Positions 51,004-58,439 of a DNA stretch of 64,000 bases are shown here, piece by piece (position 1 is the first letter of the stretch; every line of letters begins with the position of its first letter). The notes under the pieces are model-generated. The model saw only the letters and a list, made by a program, of their open reading frames with translations. It ran no database searches and was not told where the DNA came from. The stretch is from JBHGXV01 sp041920505. GTDB taxonomy: Bacteria > Bacillota > Bacilli > Brevibacillales > Brevibacillaceae. The translations under genes were made by a program, and so were the position numbers. The stretch spans positions 124,001 through 188,000 of the forward strand of contig JBHGXV010000021.1 in the NCBI GenBank assembly GCA_041920505.1, written 5' to 3'.

Positions 51004-53151
51004 GTGGATCAAGACAAACTTCATCTGCTGGATGGCATGTTTGATATGCTGCAAGTAGGGATCGTCATACTCGATGCCCACGGGACCATCGAATGGGTCA
51101 ACCGTGCCTTCACCAAAATCACCGGGTGTACCATGGAGCAAGTCAAGGGAAAAAATCCGTGCTTCCTCAAGTCCGGCATGTGGGAAGAAGCGTTTTACCG
51201 GCAGATGTGGCAACAATTGACGTCAACCGGCTACTGGGAAGGAGCGATTGGGAACAAGCGCCCAAACGACAAGCGATGTCTTCACTACCTGCGGGTCATT
51301 GCCAATCGCGACCCGGATGGGACGGTGACCAACTACATCGGGATCGTAACCGACATCGCCGTGAACAAGGAGATCAACCATTCGCCAAGGGAGAACACCC
51401 GGCTGCTTGAAGCGATCGTTGAGGCGTCTCCTATGGGGATTATCGCGCTGAGCACGGACGGGTATGTGAAAATGTGGAACGTCGGAGCCGAGCGGATTTA
51501 CGGGTGGAAAAAGGAGGAAGTGCTGAATCAGCCATGTCCGCTCGTTCTCGACGGCCTTCGCGAAGAAGTCGAACAAACCTTCACCGACGCCTCCTGTACA
51601 GCGGTGCCGAGCACCGGCCTGGAGGTGCAGCGCAAGCGCAAGGACGGCAGCCTCGTATGGGTCAGCCAGACGACGGCCCGGTTGTTTGACGACCAGAACA
51701 ACGTCGCCGGATTGATCACGTTTCATGAGGACATCACGCTGCGCAAACAGACTGAAGAGCAGATCCGACACCTGGCGTACCACGACGATCTCACCGGTCT
51801 GCCCAATCGGCGCAGTTTCAAGGACAAGGTGCAGTCGGCGATCACAAGGGCCAACCAGGACCAAAAAATGCTGGGGGTCTTGTCTATCGACATCGATGAA
51901 TTCAAAAAAATTAACGATTCGCTGGGACACCGGTACGGAGACCCGCTGCTTAAGGAGTTGGCGAAACGGATCAGGCAATGCGTCCGCGAACAGGACGTCG
52001 TCGCCCGGATCGGCGGCGACGCGTTTGGCGTGCTGCTCGCCGACCTGGATTACGAGCAAGATGTGATCAACGTCTGTGAAACGATCATGGAGGCGATCAA
52101 ACGGCCGATCTCCTACATGGACTACGCGTTTCACCTTACCGCCAGCATCGGCGTGGCGCTATATCCATACGATGGGGCGTCTGTGGAAGAGTTGATGAAA
52201 AACGCCGATACCGCGTTGTATCGGGTAAAAGACACCGGTGACGCCTACGAACTCTACGCCCCCAAAATGAACGAGGGGGCATGGAAGCGGCTGAACCTGG
52301 AGACCGAACTGCACCATGCCCTGGAGAAGGAAGAATTCGTCGTCTTCTACCAACCGCAGATCGACTTGCGCGACGGTCGGCTGGTCGGCGTGGAGGCGCT
52401 CGTCCGCTGGATGCACCCGAAGTGGGGATTGATCCCGCCGGGCAAGTTTATCTCGTTGTGTGAGGAGACCGGAATGATCATTCCGCTCGGCGACTGGGTG
52501 TTGCGCACCGCCTGCGAGCAGGTGCAGGACTGGCGCAAGCAGGGATTTACCGATCTGACTGTCGCCGTCAATCTGTCCATCCGGCAGTTTATGAAAAACG
52601 ACCTGATCGACTCGATCAAGCGAATCCTGGAGTCGACAGGCTTGCCGCCGGGCTGTCTTGAGCTGGAGATCACCGAGAGCATGGCGATGGATATCTCGCG
52701 CGCCATTCTCACGTTGCAGCGGTTGAAACAATTGGGGGTACAGATCGGGATCGACGACTTCGGAACCGGGTACAGTTCGCTCAACTATCTGAAAAACCTG
52801 CCGATCGACAAGCTGAAAATCGATCAGTCGTTTGTGCGAGACCTCTCCGTGGAGGGCAACAACCGGCCGATCGTGTCGACCATCATCACGCTGGCCCACA
52901 ATCTGCGGTTACGGGTGATCGCCGAGGGCGTCGAGGAGGAAGAGCAATTGGCGTTTTTGTCGCAACACGGCTGTGACCTGGTTCAGGGGTATTTTATCAG
53001 CCGGCCGCTGCCAGCCGACGAGTTTTACCGGACGTTTCTCGCGCCGAAGTCGACGGAGCAGATCCGGCACGTCCATCGCCGAGGCCGTCATCGAACGGAT
53101 CATGACCGAATCGATCGTCTGGAGGCGGGCGACGCCGGAGGATGTCATTAA
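51004..53151 (+). CDS. PAS-PAS-GGDEF-EAL protein with degenerate GGDEF motif
   Basis: A 715-aa cytosolic sensor enzyme. Two PAS domains (about 5-125 with GTIEWVNRAFTKITG; about 135-255 with GYVKMWNVGAERIYGW) precede GGDEF (about 265-425) and EAL (about 440-690). The cyclase motif is RIGGDAFGVL: the fourth position is alanine (A340) where active enzymes have glutamate, so synthesis is probably lost. The EAL domain keeps VEALVRW (E464) and DDFGTGYSSLNYLK and should hydrolyse c-di-GMP. A tail of about 25 mostly Arg/His/Asp residues follows. The GTG 51004 start has AGGGGCG upstream. Confidence 0.9.
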   Translation: MDQDKLHLLDGMFDMLQVGIVILDAHGTIEWVNRAFTKITGCTMEQVKGKNPCFLKSGMWEEAFYRQMWQQLTSTGYWEGAIGNKRPNDKRCLHYLRVIANRDPDGTVTNYIGIVTDIAVNKEINHSPRENTRLLEAIVEASPMGIIALSTDGYVKMWNVGAERIYGWKKEEVLNQPCPLVLDGLREEVEQTFTDASCTAVPSTGLEVQRKRKDGSLVWVSQTTARLFDDQNNVAGLITFHEDITLRKQTEEQIRHLAYHDDLTGLPNRRSFKDKVQSAITRANQDQKMLGVLSIDIDEFKKINDSLGHRYGDPLLKELAKRIRQCVREQDVVARIGGDAFGVLLADLDYEQDVINVCETIMEAIKRPISYMDYAFHLTASIGVALYPYDGASVEELMKNADTALYRVKDTGDAYELYAPKMNEGAWKRLNLETELHHALEKEEFVVFYQPQIDLRDGRLVGVEALVRWMHPKWGLIPPGKFISLCEETGMIIPLGDWVLRTACEQVQDWRKQGFTDLTVAVNLSIRQFMKNDLIDSIKRILESTGLPPGCLELEITESMAMDISRAILTLQRLKQLGVQIGIDDFGTGYSSLNYLKNLPIDKLKIDQSFVRDLSVEGNNRPIVSTIITLAHNLRLRVIAEGVEEEEQLAFLSQHGCDLVQGYFISRPLPADEFYRTFLAPKSTEQIRHVHRRGRHRTDHDRIDRLEAGDAGGCH

Positions 53152-53170
53152 ATACGGGACGAGAGAATCA

Positions 53171-53196
53171 GACCGCCAGCGATTTGCGGTCTTTTT
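53171..53196 (+). terminator. Intrinsic terminator after the PAS-GGDEF-EAL gene
   Basis: GACCGC-CAGCGATTT-GCGGTC followed by TTTTT. Confidence 0.82.
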
Positions 53197-53318
53197 CCTT
53201 CCCCAAAGGGAGGCGGACAGATGCACAATCGAATAGTTGCCCGTCGCGGATGGTCCGGCGCTGGCCAAAACACGCGTTGGCCGCGAGGTTTTAGGCGGCG
53301 GATCGGGGAGGGATGCAC

Positions 53319-54125
53319 ATGCTGCAAATAACCCGGTACGAAACGGTGACGGCGGCCAAGTCCGTCGTTTCGTTGGCGGGCCAACGGCTGAGCGTTTACG
53401 TGTACACGGTGGATGGACTATTGGTGGATACCGGCCCCAGCCGCTTGAAGCAGCCGCTTCAGTCGTTTCTGGAAGAGCTTCCGCTTCAAATGGTCGCCTT
53501 GACTCATCATCACGAAGACCACACCGGGATGGCGGCATGGCTTCAGCGCATTCGGAGGGTGCCGGTGTACATCCACGAGAGCGGTGTGCCGATATGCCGC
53601 AAGGAAGCGAAATTGCCGTTGTACAGGCGGTTGTTCTGGGGAAAAAGGGAGGCGTTTTGGCCGGAGGCAATCCCGGCGGTAGTAACGACCGAGCGGCATC
53701 GCTTTGAGGTGATCCACACGCCGGGACATGCGCCCGATCACGTCGTGTTGCTCGAACGCGATCGGGGCTGGCTGTTTGGCGGCGATCTGTATCTGACCAG
53801 CCGTCCCAAAACCATGTTTCGCTTTGAATCGGTGCCGGAGATCATCGAATCGCTGCGGACGGTGTTGCGCCACGACTTTGCGACCTTGTTCTGCTGTCAC
53901 GCGGGTGTTGTCCGTGACGGCAGGCGAATGTTGGCCGAGAAGCTGGCCTATCTGGAAGAGGTGCAGTCGGAAGTGCTTGCGCTCTACCACAGCGGGATGA
54001 GTCCGCGGGCCATCCGCAAAAAGCTGTTTCCCCAAACGTATCCGATCCATTACCTGTCGGCGTTTGAAAATTCGCCTGCGCATATCGTGCGGTCCATACT
54101 GGCGGGACAAGCCGCAAAGCGCTAA
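53319..54125 (+). CDS. MBL-fold metallo-hydrolase
   Basis: A 268-aa metallo-beta-lactamase-fold enzyme, cytosolic. The zinc motif is THHHEDHTG (HxHxDH), with further ligands in HTPGHAPDHVVL and GDLYL, and CCHAGV near residue 195. The helical C-terminus (about 205-268) resembles the cap region of RNase Z-like or hydroxyacylglutathione-hydrolase-like relatives, and its substrate is unknown. I chose ATG 53319, seven bases after GGGGAGGG; ATG 53313 touches the ribosome site. Flanked by terminators, so probably a single-gene unit. Confidence 0.86.
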   Translation: MLQITRYETVTAAKSVVSLAGQRLSVYVYTVDGLLVDTGPSRLKQPLQSFLEELPLQMVALTHHHEDHTGMAAWLQRIRRVPVYIHESGVPICRKEAKLPLYRRLFWGKREAFWPEAIPAVVTTERHRFEVIHTPGHAPDHVVLLERDRGWLFGGDLYLTSRPKTMFRFESVPEIIESLRTVLRHDFATLFCCHAGVVRDGRRMLAEKLAYLEEVQSEVLALYHSGMSPRAIRKKLFPQTYPIHYLSAFENSPAHIVRSILAGQAAKR

Positions 54126-54158
54126 AAAAGGGCGGCCACTGCCCGGGTCTTTGTCCCG

Positions 54159-55157
54159 TTATCTTTTTCTGGATTGCCGCTCCCAGCGCTTCAGGTACGG
54201 AAAGGGATCAAACGCCCATTCGTCATAGCCCGTGTCCTTGTACATCCCGTAGTGCAGATGGGGCGGAAATTTCCCCGACGTGCCGGGCCTGCCGTACCCC
54301 GAACTGCCCACGTAGCCAATCACCTGTCCGGGCTCGACGATTTGACCGGGCGCCAGTCCTTTGCGGTAAGCGGACAAGTGCGCATAATAATGATAAATGT
54401 TTTCCATGTCGCGAATGCCGATTCTCCAACCGCCGTACTTGTTCCAGCCGACCACTTCGACGATGCCGTAACCGGTGCTGAGGACGGGCGTGCCGTAATC
54501 GGAAAAAATGTCGGTACCCTCGTGAATGCGGCGCCCGCCCCAGCCCCGCGCGTCGCCCCAGGTGTTCCGATAGGTGTAGCTGTATCGTTGGGGGATCGGG
54601 AAGGTGTGCCGCAACAAGTCAAGTCGCTGGTATTTGGCGTAGACTGTGGCAAACTCGTCAATCGTTTTGACGGTCCGGTCGCTTTTGTAATACGTCCACA
54701 GCCCGATGAGAAAGTCGTCACGGCCAAAGCCGAAGCGGGAATAGTACCGGATCAAAGCCGTCAAGACATCGACGTCGTCGTGCATGTCGGCTTTGCCGTC
54801 ACCGGAACCGTCGACGCCGATGCCGTTGAAAAACCGGATGGAGGCCTCGTCGGTGTCGTCCTGTTCGGGATTGAGCGGTCCGCACCAGATCTCGGGCGGG
54901 ACCGTGATCGCCGTAAGCCGCGTCGACGCAGGGGTGTCCGACTTGTTCGACTTGGACGTGGTGGTTCGTTCGTATTGATCGATTGCCGCCAGGTATGGCC
55001 ACGGTATGCCGTACAAGAACTGCATTCGCTCAAACAGCGCAAGGCGTTCTCGCAGGACGGGATCGCGGGAGTCGGAGGAGGCAGCCGCCGGCTGGGGGGC
55101 CAACCCGGACCAGGCAATGATCAGGATGATGGTGATGAAAAGGCGCAGGTGACGCAT
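54159..55157 (-). CDS. lytH: M23 peptidase LytH (sporulation L-Ala-D-Glu endopeptidase type)
   Basis: A 332-aa secreted or membrane-anchored peptidase. A signal segment (about 3-24) is followed by an N-terminal helical domain (PWPYLAAIDQYERTT; then FNGIGVDGSGDGKADMHDD) specific to B. subtilis LytH, and an M23 domain with the zinc ligands in HEGTDIFSDYG and HLHYG, plus YVGSSGYGRPGTSGKFPP. In Bacillus, LytH trims stem peptides to produce the single L-alanine side chains of spore cortex. ATG 55157 follows GGAGGGAG. In B. subtilis lytH lies next to lipA and the yun genes, all of which are also in this window. Confidence 0.9.
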   Translation of the reverse strand: MRHLRLFITIILIIAWSGLAPQPAAASSDSRDPVLRERLALFERMQFLYGIPWPYLAAIDQYERTTTSKSNKSDTPASTRLTAITVPPEIWCGPLNPEQDDTDEASIRFFNGIGVDGSGDGKADMHDDVDVLTALIRYYSRFGFGRDDFLIGLWTYYKSDRTVKTIDEFATVYAKYQRLDLLRHTFPIPQRYSYTYRNTWGDARGWGGRRIHEGTDIFSDYGTPVLSTGYGIVEVVGWNKYGGWRIGIRDMENIYHYYAHLSAYRKGLAPGQIVEPGQVIGYVGSSGYGRPGTSGKFPPHLHYGMYKDTGYDEWAFDPFPYLKRWERQSRKR

Positions 55158-55292
55158 CCGTCTCCCTCCAGTTGCGATACTCTTTTTTGTAGTAGTTGCC
55201 GAAGGGAGCAGGATTTATCCAGACGGAATTTGCCATGAGGCGCGCAAGGGAGGGGACGCGACTGGTTGGTCGTGCGCAGAAGGAGGACGAGT

Positions 55293-56276
55293 GTGAGGAT
55301 TCATATCAAAAGCGACAAGCCGTTGACGCTTTCCCGCTTGACCGAGCCGTTGCTGCGGGTGGGACGTGCGGCGGGGGAGAAGAGGCAAATCGGAGCGGTA
55401 CATATCAGGGAACAGGCGAGCGCAACAGCCGACCAACTGGCGCGGCAGGCGGAACTGTACCGGGCGCAAACGGATGAGTTGTTTTGGCGGCTGGAGATGC
55501 AAGCGCTCCTGCTGCTTCTGGAGCGGTTTGCGGCCGACGGTGAGCGGCTTGTGGTCGATCCGCTGATCGTTCCTGCCGGACTGCCGACGGAGTGGATGCC
55601 GCTGTTGGAGGGCTGCGCCGTCCGCGAGTGGCGGCAGACGGAGGACCCGTTATCGCCGCTCGCGCTGTTGTGGCTGAAGCGGGTGGGGGCCGTCTTTGGC
55701 GACCCGTTTCCGGCGACGGTGCGCGAAGTGCAGGCGGGAGACGGCGTAGCAGTGCTGCGGCTGGATGGCGAGAATGCGGTGAAAAGGGTCAGGGAGGAAG
55801 CGGACCACCGGGAAGAACATGTGGATGAGGCGATGTACCTGGTGCAGGCAAACCTTGACGATGCCAGTCCGGAATGGGTGGCATATGCGATGGAGCGGTT
55901 GTTTGCGGCGGGAGCGAACGATGTTTCGGTACTGCCGATGACGATGAAAAAAAGCAGGCAGGCCGCGATGCTTCAGGTGCTGTGTTGCGAAGGCAGGCTG
56001 GAGCGGATCAAGGATGTGTTGTTTCGCGAGACCTCGACGTTTGGGTTGCGTTATTTTCCGGTTCACTGTCACCGGTTGGCCCGCCGGTTTGTGACCGTTC
56101 GAACGGACTGGGGAGAGGTGCCGGTAAAGGTAGGGTACCGCCTCGGCGAGCGCGTGCAGATCGCACCCGAGCACGACGCCTGCGCAAACCTGGCCCGCGC
56201 GTCCGGCGTCCCGCTCAAGCTGATCTACCAACAGGCGCTGGAACGGGCCAAAAGCGAGGCGCCAAAACGGCTGTAA
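55293..56276 (+). CDS. LarC2-domain protein with a degenerate LarC1-like N-terminal half
   Basis: A 327-aa protein. Residues about 180-327 are a clear LarC C-terminal domain, the CTP-binding part of the nickel insertase that makes the lactate-racemase pincer cofactor: YLVQANLDDASPEWVAYAME, LPMTMKKSRQAAMLQVL, FRETSTFGLRYFPV and VRTDWGEVPVKVGYR. The first 170 residues resemble a decayed LarC1 domain: MPLLEGCAVREW...PLALLWLKRVGAVFGDPFPATV follows the order of LELLTGIPL...PTGAGIAAALSSAFGPLPAMTV in the facing LarC1 gene, but the His-rich loop and HFHEVGALDS motif are gone. GTG 55293 follows AAGGAGG. It converges on larC1. Confidence 0.85.
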   Translation: MRIHIKSDKPLTLSRLTEPLLRVGRAAGEKRQIGAVHIREQASATADQLARQAELYRAQTDELFWRLEMQALLLLLERFAADGERLVVDPLIVPAGLPTEWMPLLEGCAVREWRQTEDPLSPLALLWLKRVGAVFGDPFPATVREVQAGDGVAVLRLDGENAVKRVREEADHREEHVDEAMYLVQANLDDASPEWVAYAMERLFAAGANDVSVLPMTMKKSRQAAMLQVLCCEGRLERIKDVLFRETSTFGLRYFPVHCHRLARRFVTVRTDWGEVPVKVGYRLGERVQIAPEHDACANLARASGVPLKLIYQQALERAKSEAPKRL

Positions 56277-56310
56277 ACAAAAACACCCCCTGTCAAAAGC
56301 GGCAGGGGGT
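56274..56310 (-). terminator. Terminator of the LarC1 gene
   Basis: On the minus strand ACCCCCTG-(10 nt)-CAGGGGGT is followed by GTTTTTGTTT. It lies 46 bases after the larC1 stop and overlaps the stop codon of the facing LarC2 gene. Confidence 0.82.
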
Positions 56311-56355
56311 AAACGGCGTTTGCCACGTTGTGGGGGCTTGTTTTGTTTCGAACGA

Positions 56356-57165
56356 TCAGACGCGGCCGACGATGACCCGAAGGACGTTGGGTTGGCCCGG
56401 CAGATCGCGCGTTCCCGCGCCATAGCCGATCGATTCGACGGTCATGGCCGGCAGGGGGCCGAATGCTGAGGAGAGTGCGGCGGCGATCCCCGCGCCGGTC
56501 GGGGTGGTCAACTCTTTTTCGATGGCAGTGGCGCGCAGCGGAATGCCTGTCAGCAGCTCCAACGTGGCCGGAGCGGGAACGGGATACAGTCCGTGTTGGC
56601 AATGAACGTACCCGTTGCCGGTCGGGATGGGGCCGCAGTACAGTTGCTCCACGTCCAGCGATTCCAGCGCCAGGGCGACGCCGACGATGTCGACGATCGA
56701 GTCGAGCGCGCCCACTTCGTGGAAGTGGACGGTTTCCACCGGGATGTTGTGAATCTTGGCTTCGGCTGAGCCGATTTTTGCAAAAATGGTCAAGGCCCGT
56801 TGCGTGACGCGGGGAGCGAGGCCGGCGCTTTCGATCATAGCCACGATTTCTTTGTACCGGCGGTGTGCGTGAGGATGGCGGTCATCGTGATGGTGGTGGT
56901 GATGATCGTGGTCATGGTGATCGTGGTGATGGGCGTGATCGTGTCCGTGGTGATCGTGATCGTGGCTGTGCTCGTCGATCACATCCAGCTTGAGCGCGCT
57001 TATGCCCTGCTTGACCACGGTGCGCCACTGTAGCTGAAACGGGCCCAGCGGCAATTTGTGCAGCTCCCGCTCAATCGCCTCCCGGTCGGCCCCGGCGTCG
57101 ACCAACGCGGCCAGGGTCATGTCGCCGCTGATTCCCGAAAAGCAGTCCAGATAAGCAATCCGCAT
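56356..57165 (-). CDS. larC1: Nickel pincer cofactor biosynthesis protein LarC, N-terminal (LarC1) domain only
   Basis: A 269-aa LarC1 protein, the nickel-binding part of the enzyme that inserts Ni into the pyridinium-3,5-bisthiocarboxylate mononucleotide cofactor. Hallmarks: AYLDCFSGISGDMTLAAL at the start, a long His/Asp-rich metal-binding segment (about residues 65-103, more than 20 histidines), VHFHEVGALDSIVDIVG, CQHGLYPVPAPATLELL, LTTPTGAGIAA and GYGAGTRDLPGQPNVLRV at the end. The protein stops exactly where LarC1 normally ends, so the C-terminal domain is absent here and is encoded by the facing gene. I chose ATG 57165 at the conserved start. No larA, larB or larE is in the window. Confidence 0.92.
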   Translation of the reverse strand: MRIAYLDCFSGISGDMTLAALVDAGADREAIERELHKLPLGPFQLQWRTVVKQGISALKLDVIDEHSHDHDHHGHDHAHHHDHHDHDHHHHHHDDRHPHAHRRYKEIVAMIESAGLAPRVTQRALTIFAKIGSAEAKIHNIPVETVHFHEVGALDSIVDIVGVALALESLDVEQLYCGPIPTGNGYVHCQHGLYPVPAPATLELLTGIPLRATAIEKELTTPTGAGIAAALSSAFGPLPAMTVESIGYGAGTRDLPGQPNVLRVIVGRV

Positions 57166-57314
57166 CGTATGTACATCCTTTCCTCGATGGTTTGACTGGC
57201 AATTGCTGCTGTCATCTTGTAAGATAAGAGAAAGTATGTTCGGTTTTTCGGGCATGCCTACAGATGAGTGTACCATTCTCACGTAATGCTGTCATGTCGA
57301 GGAGTTGGGGAAAA

Positions 57315-58439
57315 ATGCTCTCCTTTATTCATACCGCGGACGTCCATCTGGATGCGCCGCTGCAAACATGGGCCTCGCTGTACGAGATCAGGCAGTTCGA
57401 CTTTCGTCAGACGATGGAGCGGATTCGCGATCTGGTGGTCGAGAAGCGGGCCGATTTTTGGCTGATTGCCGGTGACTTGCTGGAACACCACGGGGGGATG
57501 CGGTCAACGGCGCTGTTTTTGCAAGAGTTGTTCGCCAGTGTCGAACCGGTGCCGGTGCTGATCGCGCCGGGCAATCACGATCCCTGGACGGAAGGTTCGT
57601 ATTACCAAACACTGGAGTGGCCGGCCAACGTGTTCTTTTTCACGCCGGAGTGGGGGGCGTTCGAGTTTCCCGAGAAGTCGTGCGTGGTGTACGGCTGGGG
57701 GTTTCCCCACGCGCACGTGAGCGAGTCGCCGCTTGCCGCCTTTCCGGGGAAATTGCCGGGGTACCGGCATCATTTGATGGTGATCCACGGCACGGTTCTG
57801 GACGGCGGGGAGACCGAGCACCATCCGTACGCGCCGCTGCCGCTTGCGGCGCTGGCGGAAACGGGGATGGACTACGTGGCACTGGGCCACATCCATAAAC
57901 CGGCGCAATACGCTCATCCGCATCGCGCCGGGGTGCTGGCCGCCTATCCGGGTTCGCCGGAAGGGCTGAACGTCAAGGAGACGGGAGAGCGCTTCGTGTT
58001 GTACGGGGAGGTGGATGTGGCCGGACATGCGCATGTGCAGTCGATCCCGGTGCAGTCTAGGCAAATCCGGCAAATCGAGGTGGAGATCGGCGGGGTGGAG
58101 ACGACGGAAGCTTTGCTGCGCCGGGTGGAGGAGGCGCTGGCCGCGGAATCGGGTGACGACCTGTTGTATGTGTCGTTGACGGGGGAGAGAGCCAGTCATC
58201 TGGTGCCGCCGCTTGAGTTGTTGCAAAACAGATTCCGCTCGTTCTTTTTTATCCGGTTTGAGGACAAGTCGTGGCCGGATCTCGACGAGGAGGAGTTGCT
58301 GCGCCAGGGAGGCGTGCTGGCTCGCTGGTTGGCGCGGCTCGGGGAAGCGGAGGCGGCCGCATCCGACGAGCGGACGAGACGGGTTGCACAGCTCGCGCGA
58401 CAGGAAGCCCTGCGGCGGATTGGAGGGAACCTGCGGTGA
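57315..58439 (+). CDS. yhaO: SbcD-like metallophosphoesterase YhaO
   Basis: A 374-aa DNA-repair exonuclease-type protein of the Mre11/SbcD family. Metal motifs: FIHTADVHLDAP, LIAGDLLEHHGG, APGNHDPW, MVIHGTVL and LGHIHKPA. The C-terminal 120 residues are a variable capping region. ATG 57315 follows GGAGTTGGGG and begins at the conserved LSFIHTADVHLD; the longer upstream frame starts inside the divergent larC1 promoter region. Its stop overlaps the GTG of the yhaN-like gene (GTGA). The pair is analogous to SbcC-SbcD and is expected to act on DNA ends. Confidence 0.9.
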   Translation: MLSFIHTADVHLDAPLQTWASLYEIRQFDFRQTMERIRDLVVEKRADFWLIAGDLLEHHGGMRSTALFLQELFASVEPVPVLIAPGNHDPWTEGSYYQTLEWPANVFFFTPEWGAFEFPEKSCVVYGWGFPHAHVSESPLAAFPGKLPGYRHHLMVIHGTVLDGGETEHHPYAPLPLAALAETGMDYVALGHIHKPAQYAHPHRAGVLAAYPGSPEGLNVKETGERFVLYGEVDVAGHAHVQSIPVQSRQIRQIEVEIGGVETTEALLRRVEEALAAESGDDLLYVSLTGERASHLVPPLELLQNRFRSFFFIRFEDKSWPDLDEEELLRQGGVLARWLARLGEAEAAASDERTRRVAQLARQEALRRIGGNLR

